Source: DAOPJM01 sp035399665 (GTDB lineage: Bacteria; Bacillota; Clostridia; Christensenellales; CAG-138). From it: DNA of 7,060 nt. Under the pieces are notes generated by a model. It ran no database searches, was not told where the DNA came from, and saw only the letters and a program-made list of their open reading frames with translations. A program made the translations under genes and the position numbers. This document shows, one piece after another, positions 1-5,439 of the stretch (its first letter is position 1; each line of letters begins with the position of its first letter). The stretch is taken from positions 1-7,060 of the forward strand of contig DAOPJM010000061.1 of assembly GCA_035399665.1 (NCBI GenBank), given 5' to 3'.

Positions 1-12
1 GACTCGAAATCA
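1..12 (+). repeat. 12-bp copy of the tRNA-Ser anticodon arm
   Basis: The first 12 bases, GACTCGAAATCA, are identical to positions 188-199 inside the tRNA-Ser gene, covering the anticodon loop and most of its stem. Similarity stops at base 13, although bases 21-30 match tRNA positions 200-209 at 9 of 10. It may be the edge of a broken tRNA copy or of an attachment site whose other part lies left of the window. Chance cannot be excluded, because the sequence upstream is not visible. Confidence 0.4.
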
Positions 13-93
13 AATGCGGTGTTTGGAAGCGCAGGGCTGAAAAACCTTGATACGGCGGGGTTTCTGCCGGGTAGTTGAAAACAAAATACGGTG

Positions 94-116
94 AGTTCTC
101 TCCATCAGTTCTCTCC
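94..116 (+). repeat. Two direct copies of AGTTCTCTCC upstream of the tRNA
   Basis: AGTTCTCTCC occurs at 94-103 and 107-116, 13 bp apart. The same 10-mer recurs right of the tRNA at 303-312 and inverted at 320-329. Four perfect copies flanking the tRNA, next to an integrase gene, suggest binding sites for the recombinase or another attachment-site protein. That role is inference. Confidence 0.55.
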
Positions 117-156
117 AAAGCGCAAACCTTTGAGAATTGATGTTGAAGATAGATAC

Positions 157-245
157 GGAGAGGTATCGAAGCGGTCATAACGGGGCTGACTCGAAATCAG
201 TTTGGGAGCAATCCCACGTGGGTTCGAATCCCACCCTCTCCGCCA
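157..245 (+). tRNA. tRNA-Ser (anticodon CGA), CCA encoded
   Basis: The cloverleaf is complete. The acceptor stem GGAGAGG (157-163) pairs perfectly with CCTCTCC (235-241), followed by discriminator G242 and a genomically encoded CCA (243-245). The anticodon stem-loop has loop CTCGAAA (190-196), giving anticodon CGA (192-194), which reads UCG. The long variable arm typical of serine tRNA is GGGA (204-207) with TCCC (212-215). The T arm is GTGGG (218-222) with CCCAC (230-234) around TTCGAAT. The integrase gene lies just to the right and points at this tRNA, the usual layout when an element uses a tRNA 3' end as attachment site. The gene is intact and should be functional. No convincing promoter was seen directly upstream, so it may be co-transcribed from further left. 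Confidence 0.97.
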
Positions 246-252
246 AGCAATC

Positions 253-288
253 AAGCGGTTTCCCTTTTTTGAGGGAAATCGCTTTTTT
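253..288 (+). terminator. Rho-independent terminator of the tRNA
   Basis: A 13-bp hairpin has arms AAGCGGTTTCCCT (253-265) and AGGGAAATCGCTT (272-284), with one G-U pair and a 6-nt loop. It is followed by a T run (283-288), and a second T run lies at 291-295. It starts 8 nt after the tRNA CCA end. The opposite strand has no T run after the hairpin, so it ends only rightward transcription. Confidence 0.85.
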
Positions 289-299
289 GCTTTTTCGGA

Positions 300-332
300 G
301 CCAGTTCTCTCCACTCTAAGGAGAGAACTGGC
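300..332. repeat. 13-bp perfect inverted repeat after the integrase gene
   Basis: GCCAGTTCTCTCC (300-312) and GGAGAGAACTGGC (320-332) form a perfect 13-bp palindrome with a 7-base centre. Each arm contains the 10-mer that also occurs twice left of the tRNA. It lies 8 bp past the integrase stop, but neither strand has a T run after it, so a classical terminator is unlikely. It could be a recombinase or accessory-protein site near the element end, or an mRNA 3'-end stabilising hairpin. Confidence 0.7.
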
Positions 333-340
333 TTTGCCGT

Positions 341-1534
341 TCATTCCGGCAAAGCGGCGGTCATACCCATCGCGGGTTGCGCCTCAGGCATTTTCAGCCC
401 TGTTATCATGGCCTGTGCCGAAGAAATCTTGGAATTGAAATCCAAGTGCGCGTAGATATTGGCCGTCGTGGAGAAATCGCTATGTCCTAACCATTCCTGT
501 ATCTGCTTCATTGGTACGCCATTGGCAAGCAGCAAACTCGCGCAGCTATGCCGAAGATCGTGAAAACGGATTTTCCTCAAACCGTTCTTTTCAAGCAGCA
601 GCGGAAACGATGTAGTCAGATAACCGGGCTTTAGGAGGTTTCCCATCTCATCCACGCAGATGTATCCGAGATAATCCTTGTTGTATGAGCGCCCGCAGAG
701 TTTCATGTTCTGCTCCTGCTTGGCCTTGACATCGAGCAATCGTTCCTTGAACACTTGCACAAGGGGAAGCGTTCTCATGCTCGACTTTGTTTTCGTGGTG
801 TCCGAAGCGACTAATACCTGTTTCCCATCGAGGTTGCAAGTAGTGACGGTGTGGCGAATGGTAATGGTTTCGTTGGCGAAGTCAATCGCGTCCCATTTAA
901 GGCCGATGACCTCGCTCCGGCGCAGTCCGTAGAAAGCGCCCAACAGGATAGGCAGTTCAAGCCTTGTTCCCGCCGCTGCTTCAAAAAGACTGTTCATCTC
1001 ATCGCTGTCGTAGAAGCTGCCGACGAACCGTTCCATCTTGGGGCGGTCAATCTTGTCGGCGGGGTTTGTAGGGATAAGGTCTGTCCTGACCGCATACTTC
1101 AAAGCACGATGGATTATCACATGGTAGTGAATGACGCTGCTCGCCTTAACCCGTTTGAGCTGTTGGGTATAGAACTCCTGAATGTCTCGCGGCTGCAAGC
1201 CAATCAGGGTCAACTCCTTGGGCTTAAAGTACGGGATTATCGTATTCTTAACCATCGAGGAATACGATGCGTAGGTGGTCAATGCGACTGACCCCTTGGC
1301 TATCTCCAGCCATTCGGTGAGGTAATCGACAAAGAGCATATCCTCCGCGACGGGAACATAGTCGGCCACAAAGGTCTTTCGTGCTTCTTGAAGCATTGTC
1401 TCGGCTTTCCGCTTGTTGCCCTTGATAGGCAATCCTGTCGGAACCCATTTAGTCTTTCGCTTGCCGTCTCTGTCGCTGTAACTGAGAACGATGTAAAACA
1501 AGCCTTTTTTCTCTTGTAGGTGTCCTGCTACCAT
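341..1534 (-). CDS. int: Tyrosine-family site-specific integrase
   Basis: A 397-residue phage/ICE-type integrase that should cut and rejoin DNA at the attachment sites to insert or excise the element. Residues 1-60 resemble the N-terminal arm-binding domain, about 65-165 the helical core-binding domain, and about 175-380 the catalytic domain. The full catalytic set is visible: R205 (GLRRSE), K248 (TKTKSSMR hairpin), H325 and R328 (HDLRH), H351 (LGH) and nucleophile Y361. Length is normal for Tn916-like and lactococcal-phage-like integrases. The ATG is preceded by AAAGGAGGT at 1542-1550, 7 nt away, which fixes the start. It lies 93 bp after the excisionase-like gene and points at the tRNA. Nothing suggests inactivation. 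The function is secure by family; the exact attachment site is inferred. Confidence 0.96.
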   Translation of the reverse strand: MVAGHLQEKKGLFYIVLSYSDRDGKRKTKWVPTGLPIKGNKRKAETMLQEARKTFVADYVPVAEDMLFVDYLTEWLEIAKGSVALTTYASYSSMVKNTIIPYFKPKELTLIGLQPRDIQEFYTQQLKRVKASSVIHYHVIIHRALKYAVRTDLIPTNPADKIDRPKMERFVGSFYDSDEMNSLFEAAAGTRLELPILLGAFYGLRRSEVIGLKWDAIDFANETITIRHTVTTCNLDGKQVLVASDTTKTKSSMRTLPLVQVFKERLLDVKAKQEQNMKLCGRSYNKDYLGYICVDEMGNLLKPGYLTTSFPLLLEKNGLRKIRFHDLRHSCASLLLANGVPMKQIQEWLGHSDFSTTANIYAHLDFNSKISSAQAMITGLKMPEAQPAMGMTAALPE

Positions 1535-1568
1535 AATCTGTACCTCCTTTACTTGGCAGCCGGAGACA

Positions 1569-1608
1569 ACCTACCGTTGACAAGAACATAATATGCCAAG
1601 CGGTAGGT
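1569..1608 (-). promoter_or_regulatory. Hairpin between the xis-like and int genes
   Basis: ACCTACCG (1569-1576) and CGGTAGGT (1601-1608) are perfect inverted repeats. Read as minus-strand RNA, the stem continues inward with UUGGCA pairing UGUCAA through one G-U, giving about 14 bp with one bulged C and an 11-nt loop. No T run follows on either strand, so it is not a standard terminator. It sits in the xis-int gap and could tune int expression or be a recombinase-binding site. Confidence 0.6.
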
Positions 1609-1627
1609 AATCTCAAGTTTGTCGCGT

Positions 1628-1861
1628 TCACATAGCCTGCCTGACTTCAGACCCGATTTTGAGATAGGTCAGCAAGTGGGCTTTCGGAATACGATAGCTG
1701 CGTCCGACCTTGAGGCAAGTGATCTCTCCGTTTCGGAGAAGCTGGTAGCCGGTTTTCGTACTGACGCCGAGAGCAGCGGACATCTGATTGATGTCGAGCA
1801 CGTCCGGGTACTCTTTGAGCATCAGGTTATATGCGTCTTTAGTTGAGAGGATAGTATTCAA
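1628..1861 (-). CDS. xis: Excisionase-like winged-helix DNA-binding protein
   Basis: A 77-residue basic protein of the excisionase/MerR-like helix-turn-helix group. The core runs from residue 24 to 58: a helix-turn-helix (INQMSAALGVSTKTGYQLLRNG), then a wing with LKVGRSYRIPKAHL. In this family such proteins bend attachment-site DNA and steer the integrase toward excision. The TTG at 1861 is chosen because AAAGGAG (1868-1874) stands 6 nt before it. The open frame extends back to an ATG at 1942, but that segment lies in the hairpin-rich leader and has no ribosome site. The position directly upstream of int supports the xis role, though it could also act as a small regulator. Confidence 0.85.
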   Translation of the reverse strand: MNTILSTKDAYNLMLKEYPDVLDINQMSAALGVSTKTGYQLLRNGEITCLKVGRSYRIPKAHLLTYLKIGSEVRQAM

Positions 1862-2278
1862 TGTTTTCTCCTTTCCATAACGAAAGACGGGTTTCCCCGC
1901 AGAAGTTGAATAGATGTCGTATTTGCCACGCCTCCCCGACAACTGGGGTCTTTACAGGCCGTCTCTGGCGAGACTGTCATAGTTCCATGATGCCGCTGCT
2001 TGTAGGGCTGGCGCACATCACAGGACTCCGCCTCAAGTCTGTGGGCGGGCGTGAGCAAGTTTCATTATCTTCCGCGCTGTCATCGCGCCCGGATTGCCTG
2101 TCCGGGGTCAAGCCTATACGCTGATCGCTCTGGTGTTTCCACTGTCATCGCGGCGCGGCTTGTTTCGCTATCACGCGGGGTTTGTGCCTGTAAAAACGTA
2201 TATGAAGTTGTCAAGGTTCGGCGAAAGAAGAAAAGTCCTCTCACTTCTAAAGCCGAAAAAAACGGGGTTTGAGCCATT
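1862..2278 (-). promoter_or_regulatory. Hairpin-rich, gene-free leader upstream of xis
   Basis: This 417-base stretch between the sigma-like stop and the xis start has no convincing gene. It carries several short stems: CGGG/CCCG closed by a GAAA tetraloop on the minus strand (1888-1899), CCCC/GGGG (1934-1948), GTCTC/GAGAC (1961-1974), CACAG-G-ACT/AGTCTGTG with one bulge (2019-2043), CGCG/CGCG (2073-2087), CCCGGA/TCCGGG (2088-2106), and a bulged TTCGGC/GCCGAA stem (2217-2257). The 11-mer CTGTCATCGCG occurs twice (2077-2087 and 2142-2152). The cluster suggests a folded 5' leader controlling xis/int, or protein-binding DNA. No good promoter was found within it. Confidence 0.45.
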
Positions 2279-2794
2279 TTATTTTTCATCTCCGACAACT
2301 TTTTTTAGATACCTGAGTATGCGCCGCCTACGGTTGTTGATCGTTTTTTGCGGAAGTCCGCTTTTATCTTGGTACTCCCGTTCCGTTAAACCATCGAAGT
2401 ACAGCGCGTGGATAAGGTCATAGTCGCTACTTGGCAGGTTCTCTACTGCGTCAGCAACCATCTCGACCATCATGTTATGGATGACTTCATCTTCGACGTT
2501 GGTGAGAATATCGACGATGAGTTCCTCGCCGGAATACTCAGCACAGTCAGCGGCGTTATATGAAAACTCATTGTGCAGTTCTGCTTCCTCGGCAAGATAC
2601 TTTTCCCTCCGGCGCTGCCGCTGGTAGTCACGATAGGTTTTCTCATCCACTTCCAGCAGATAGCCGTGGAGCTTCACAAAGCGCCGGTTCTCATATCCGG
2701 GCTTCCATCTGCCGTTCTCTACAAGCTCGTTTGTCGGCGCTTCCTGATAGCTGCCGTTTACAAGCACAAACCCGTTCTTCTTGTTCGTATCCAT
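2279..2794 (-). CDS. Sigma-70 region 4-like regulatory protein
   Basis: A 171-residue protein whose C-terminus (about 120-165) looks like a sigma-70 region 4 helix-turn-helix: LPSSDYDLIHALYFDGLT, then TEREYQDKSGLPQKTINNRRRRIL. It has no region 2, so it is not a complete sigma factor. The N-terminal half (about 1-75) has a hydrophobic strand-rich start and a very basic stretch (RQRRREKY), followed by an acidic middle. Similar proteins occur near xis/int in clostridial integrative elements, where they are annotated as sigma-70 family; a role in transcription of the element is inferred. ATG 2794 has GGAGG at 2801-2805, 6 nt upstream. The leader before it is highly structured and may control its translation. 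Confidence 0.82.
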   Translation of the reverse strand: MDTNKKNGFVLVNGSYQEAPTNELVENGRWKPGYENRRFVKLHGYLLEVDEKTYRDYQRQRRREKYLAEEAELHNEFSYNAADCAEYSGEELIVDILTNVEDEVIHNMMVEMVADAVENLPSSDYDLIHALYFDGLTEREYQDKSGLPQKTINNRRRRILRYLKKVVGDEK

Positions 2795-3043
2795 TTCAAT
2801 CCTCCAAATAGTATGTTTGTGTTGGGCTGCCGGTGTCGGAGGCTACGGATACTTGTCCGCATACGATTCCCATTGAAACATCTCTTTTCCTTTCCGCTAC
2901 GGAGAGCCGGAAAGGACTAAAGAGAACGGGGCCGCATGACCTGAAACAAGCGAAGTCGCACATGGACAGCTTTTGCATATAGCAATAGCGTTCCTTGTCA
3001 TGCGGCTTCAGGTGTCTCGATATAGTCATATCGGCCCCGTAGC
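2795..3043 (-). promoter_or_regulatory. Candidate structured RNA leader of the sigma-like gene
   Basis: On the minus strand about 250 nt hold nested and competing stems, given here in plus coordinates. ACGGGGCCG (2926-2934) pairs with CGGCCCCGT (3032-3040). GCCGCATGAC (2931-2940) pairs with GTCATGCGGC (2997-3006). CCTGAA (2940-2945) pairs with TTCAGG (3007-3012) in a pseudoknot order. CGATAT/ATATCG (3018-3033), TTGC/GCAA (2973-2985) and CCTTTCCG/CGGAAAGG (2889-2915) are local hairpins. CCGTAGC (3037-3043) can instead pair with GCTACGG at 2896-2902 or 2842-2848. Next to the last copy, bases 2836-2842 can pair with the ribosome site at 2801-2807. This resembles a switch-type leader. I do not recognise a known RNA class. 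Confidence 0.6.
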
Positions 3044-3084
3044 ACTGCCACGAAGATATTTAGTTGTAAAGCTGCAAGCCGGGT

Positions 3085-3309
3085 TTAGTGTCTCTTTCTG
3101 CGCCAGCTCACAAGGTCAATTACCATTTGTCGTCCGCATTTATCGCACTTGCCGTCGATGTGTCCTCTTGTGTCGGGGTACTTGCGCGTAAGCAAGCGGC
3201 CACAGTACGGGCATCGGATGTCCTTTGGTTTTATTCCCTCAACCGCTGATCTGGAGACGCGAACTTTCTCCAGCGTTTCGGCTGTCGGAGTATTACATAC
3301 TGTCCTCAT
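3085..3309 (-). CDS. Small zinc-ribbon protein
   Basis: A 74-residue basic protein with two CxxC pairs, CPYC at 33-36 and CDKC at 55-58, separated by 18 residues. This is the spacing of a single zinc ribbon, similar in style to phage Com-like proteins. Such ribbons usually bind nucleic acid or protein; no specific activity is visible. The C-terminus (SWRRKRH) is basic. Its ATG overlaps the end of the upstream metallopeptidase gene by 17 bases in another frame, and its ribosome site GGAGGT (3318-3323, 8 nt away) lies inside that gene. The two should therefore be translationally coupled. It is the last gene before the structured leader. Confidence 0.85.
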   Translation of the reverse strand: MRTVCNTPTAETLEKVRVSRSAVEGIKPKDIRCPYCGRLLTRKYPDTRGHIDGKCDKCGRQMVIDLVSWRRKRH

Positions 3310-4027
3310 CGTTTACCACCTCCAATGGGTCAGAAAACTCGTTGTACGGCTTCTCCACGATATATCCGAGCTGACGCAGCCGGATGACCATAGCGGCTTT
3401 TGAAACCTCCAGAGCACCGCACAAGTGTGTTAGTATCAGTTTGTCGTTACTCGCAAAATGGTTCTCATAGCTTGTCAGGCTACGGCCACGGGCGTACTTC
3501 TCCATAAGCAGCTTAACGCTGTTGGGCGGCATAATCAGAGCGGCTCCGAGAGCGTTTGCTTGCCATTCGCTCCAGTCATCCTTCGTAACGAGTTCCCGCA
3601 GAGAGTATGAACGTCCCGCGTATTGCCGCAATAGAGACTGCTGCTGCTCGTCAGGTTCCTGCCGGAATAGAATCTGATGAGAGCACTCATGGGATATTGT
3701 GAAGCGGCGTCGGCCTTTGTTGCTGTCAGGCTGAGAGAATGGCTTTATAAGGCTGTCATCAATCAAAATGGTGTTCTTGGCCACCTTGATAATCTGCTTG
3801 TCCATGTAGCGTTCCAACTCAACCTCCACATCGGCATAGGTCGTCAGACCGAGAACATCGCCGTTATCCGACAAGCGGGTGTATGCGACGTTCAAGCCAA
3901 GGCAACGCGAGGCAAATGCCTCTATGTCAATCGGATGGACGTGGTTCGCATCATCCGGCAATGCGCCAAGATAGTCTTTGAGTATGGCTTCTGCCAAGTC
4001 CTCAATGTTTGCGAGGGATAGAATCAT
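3293..4027 (-). CDS. ImmA/IrrE-family metallopeptidase in the polymerase operon
   Basis: A 244-residue soluble protein with the zinc peptidase motif HECSH at 113-117 (H113 and H117 as ligands, E114 catalytic). A downstream EWQAN has E154 as the likely third ligand, as in the ImmA/IrrE family. The stretch FTISHECSHQILF is typical of the family. The helical C-terminal part (about 165-225) contains a possible small helix-turn-helix-like segment. Family members such as ImmA of ICEBs1 cleave an XRE repressor, and IrrE of Deinococcus cleaves DdrO, both linked to DNA damage. The gene starts 14 bp after the polymerase stop, with AAGGAG overlapping that stop, so it is in the same operon. Its target is likely the divergently encoded XRE protein, but this is inference. 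It differs clearly from the second peptidase at 5961-6470. Confidence 0.88.
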   Translation of the reverse strand: MILSLANIEDLAEAILKDYLGALPDDANHVHPIDIEAFASRCLGLNVAYTRLSDNGDVLGLTTYADVEVELERYMDKQIIKVAKNTILIDDSLIKPFSQPDSNKGRRRFTISHECSHQILFRQEPDEQQQSLLRQYAGRSYSLRELVTKDDWSEWQANALGAALIMPPNSVKLLMEKYARGRSLTSYENHFASNDKLILTHLCGALEVSKAAMVIRLRQLGYIVEKPYNEFSDPLEVVNDEDSM

Positions 4028-4041
4028 CAGTTTCTTGCTCC

Positions 4042-5280
4042 TTATGAGTACATCATGCCGGGCATGATAATGTCGTGGCTGCTATGACCGGGGAGTTTCA
4101 TTTCTCCCAAGAGCGCAGCGGGATAAACAGCCCACTTCCCAAAGCGCCCACGAATGTCCTCAATTGCATCTTCCAGCTTGTCACGCTTCTCCCGTTTCTC
4201 GGCATCATCGAAAAGGATAAGCTGCTGGGGTGTTTCCTTGGGAATGAGATTGATTGCACGGACGGTCACGGCTCGAACATCCGTGTGCCAGCGGTAGTTG
4301 GTGTCAAAAAGCCTCCTTGCAAGTGCGGCTATCTCCATAGAGCTTTGCGTTGCTATTTCAAGGGGCGCTTGGTACTGTTTGTACGCCAGCCCATTGTCCT
4401 TTACGGTAATCTGTACCCCTTTGGCGCAGAGTTCGTGAACACGGAGCTTATGCCCTATGTCCTGAGATAAATGGAGCATCACTTTCCATACTTCGTCGGG
4501 CGTTTCAAGGTCAGCGTTACAGGTAATACCGTGACCGATTGACTTCACCGGCGAATGAAAGCCTGATTGCATGACGCGGGAGGTGTCCGCGCCGTTGGCA
4601 TAAACCCATAGCTGCTCTCCGTTCTTACCGAGCTTGCTCCGCAGAAAATCCGGCGAGGTCTTTGCGATGTCCCCTATGGTGTGGATGCCATAGGAGGACA
4701 GTTTCTTTTCTGTTGCCCGTCCAACGTAGATCATCTCCGACGCTGCAAGCGGCCAGACTTTCTCTTTATACTCGTCATGGCTTATCGTTGTGATGGCGTC
4801 GGGCTTCTTCATATCCGAGCCCAATTTTGCGAAAATCTTGTTAAACGAAACGCCTATGCTCACCGTCATTCCAAGTTCCTCGCGCACGGTCTTTCGTATT
4901 TCCTCTGCTATTGAAAGTCCGTCGCCGTAAATGCGTTGGCTGCCGGATACGTCCAACCAGCACTCATCCATGCCAAAAGGCTCTACCAAGTCGGTGTACC
5001 GCTCATATATGGCGCGGGTGAGCTTTGAGTATTTGAGATACTGCTCGTACTGCGGGGCAACCATTATGAGGTTTGGGCAGCAGCGTTTCGCTTCCCAATT
5101 CACCATGCCGGTTTTCACTCCGGCTCGCTTTGCCAATTCTGACTTTGCGAGAACAATGCCATGTCTGTCCTCTGTTGACCCGCATACCGCAACCGCTTTA
5201 TCTCGCAGCGCCGGATTAAGCATCGTCTCCACGCTGGCATAAAAGCAGTTCAAGTCGCTGTGCAAAATAGCCTTTTCCAA
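4042..5280 (-). CDS. dinB: Y-family translesion DNA polymerase (DinB/UmuC-like)
   Basis: A 412-residue error-prone polymerase that copies damaged templates. With the TTG start at 5280, motif HSDLNCFYASVE places catalytic D9 and a Y14 steric gate, and FGMDECWLD gives D105 and E106, matching the D/DE triad of the family. A helix-hairpin-helix-like stretch (IYVGRATEKKLSSYGIHTIG) lies near 184-203 and the little-finger domain follows. QLILF at 353-357 matches the beta-clamp-binding pentapeptide QLxLF. The TTG is preferred because GGGGAGGT (5291-5298) lies 10 nt upstream and homologues normally begin a few residues before ILHSDLN. An in-frame GTG at 5337 (431 residues) has no good ribosome site and overlaps an operator. 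It is the first gene of the leftward operon, under the consensus promoter at 5367-5395. DinB and UvrX/UmuC types cannot be told apart firmly here. Confidence 0.93.
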   Translation of the reverse strand: MEKAILHSDLNCFYASVETMLNPALRDKAVAVCGSTEDRHGIVLAKSELAKRAGVKTGMVNWEAKRCCPNLIMVAPQYEQYLKYSKLTRAIYERYTDLVEPFGMDECWLDVSGSQRIYGDGLSIAEEIRKTVREELGMTVSIGVSFNKIFAKLGSDMKKPDAITTISHDEYKEKVWPLAASEMIYVGRATEKKLSSYGIHTIGDIAKTSPDFLRSKLGKNGEQLWVYANGADTSRVMQSGFHSPVKSIGHGITCNADLETPDEVWKVMLHLSQDIGHKLRVHELCAKGVQITVKDNGLAYKQYQAPLEIATQSSMEIAALARRLFDTNYRWHTDVRAVTVRAINLIPKETPQQLILFDDAEKREKRDKLEDAIEDIRGRFGKWAVYPAALLGEMKLPGHSSHDIIMPGMMYS

Positions 5281-5290
5281 GTATTTTTTC

Positions 5291-5298
5291 ACCTCCCC
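5291..5298 (-). promoter_or_regulatory. Ribosome site that places the polymerase start at TTG 5280
   Basis: GGGGAGGT on the minus strand ends 10 nt before TTG 5280. It directly abuts the in-frame GTG at 5292, which is too close to be used, and lies well inside the longer frame beginning at GTG 5337. This supports the shorter protein. Confidence 0.65.
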
Positions 5299-5300
5299 AC

Positions 5301-5329
5301 TTGACAATGAACTCCGTTTCGTGTATTCT
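5301..5329 (+). promoter_or_regulatory. Rightward promoter (toward the XRE repressor)
   Basis: TTGACA (5301-5306), a 17-bp spacer, and TATTCT (5324-5329) give a sigma-A-type promoter with a perfect -35 and a 4-of-6 -10. The start would be near 5336, leaving a leader of about 104 nt before the repressor ATG at 5440. An operator copy fills the spacer, fitting autoregulation. Confidence 0.65.
5308..5324 (+). promoter_or_regulatory. Operator copy 1
   Basis: TGAACTCCGTTTCGTGT matches operator copy 3 at 12 of 17 positions. Its core GAACtccgTTTC is one mismatch from GAACnnnnGTTC. It lies in the spacer of the rightward promoter and touches its -10. Confidence 0.55.
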
Positions 5330-5333
5330 GTAA

Positions 5334-5350
5334 ACACGAACCGTCATTCG
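5334..5350 (-). promoter_or_regulatory. Operator copy 2 (inverted)
   Basis: Read on the minus strand it is CGAATGACGGTTCGTGT, identical to copy 3 at 15 of 17 positions. It covers the predicted start of the rightward transcript (about 5336) and lies just beyond the leftward start (about 5360). Its GTGT end forms a palindrome with that of copy 1. Confidence 0.7.
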
Positions 5351-5366
5351 CCTTGCGGTGATTTTG

Positions 5367-5395
5367 ATTATAGCGAATATCGGTTCGTGTGTCAA
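5367..5395 (-). promoter_or_regulatory. Leftward consensus promoter of the polymerase operon
   Basis: On the minus strand TTGACA (5390-5395), a 17-bp spacer and TATAAT (5367-5372) match the sigma-A consensus perfectly at both hexamers and in spacing. The start would be near 5360, about 80 nt before the TTG start of the polymerase. A promoter this strong would normally need a repressor, and operator copy 3 occupies its spacer. Confidence 0.88.
5374..5390 (+). promoter_or_regulatory. Operator copy 3, in the leftward promoter
   Basis: CGAATATCGGTTCGTGT lies between the -10 and -35 of the leftward promoter and overlaps the -35 by one base. Its core GAATatcgGTTC is one mismatch from the Gram-positive LexA box. 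Protein bound here would block the polymerase operon. The binder could be the neighbouring XRE protein, LexA, or both. Confidence 0.7.
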
Positions 5396-5439
5396 GGGGT
5401 TAGCGAAAAAAATTCGTTCTCGAAGGAGGCCATACAAAA

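Noticed and set aside
300..332. Rho-independent terminator of int
   Set aside because: The 13-bp hairpin is strong, but no T run follows it in the leftward direction.
851..1291. 146-codon plus-strand frame inside int
   Set aside because: It is a shadow of the integrase gene on the other strand, with no ribosome site or family pattern.
1858..2058. 66-codon minus-strand frame whose TGA overlaps the xis TTG start
   Set aside because: Composition is unlike a folded protein, and the region is full of short hairpins. Conservation at protein level would be needed to revive it.
2186..2214. Minus-strand TTGACA at 2209-2214 as a promoter for xis/int
   Set aside because: No hexamer 16-18 bp downstream matches the -10 consensus at more than three positions.
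2094..2423. 109-codon plus-strand frame
   Set aside because: It crosses the leader and the end of the sigma-like gene on the opposite strand and shows no protein-like motif.
2796..3029. 77-codon minus-strand frame ending one base before the sigma-like ATG
   Set aside because: The stop-start spacing looks like coupling, but the frame lies over nested perfect inverted repeats, has no good ribosome site and no recognisable protein pattern. The RNA-leader reading explains the sequence better. Kept only as a possible leader peptide.
5216..5347. 43-codon minus-strand frame from ATG 5347 overlapping the polymerase start
   Set aside because: It begins 13 nt after the predicted start with only a weak AAGG before it, and it overlaps an operator and the polymerase gene. 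It could be a leader peptide, but nothing beyond position supports it.
5338..5439. Classical divergent, non-overlapping promoters
   Set aside because: The hexamers found are each on the far side of the other, so the promoters converge rather than diverge back to back.
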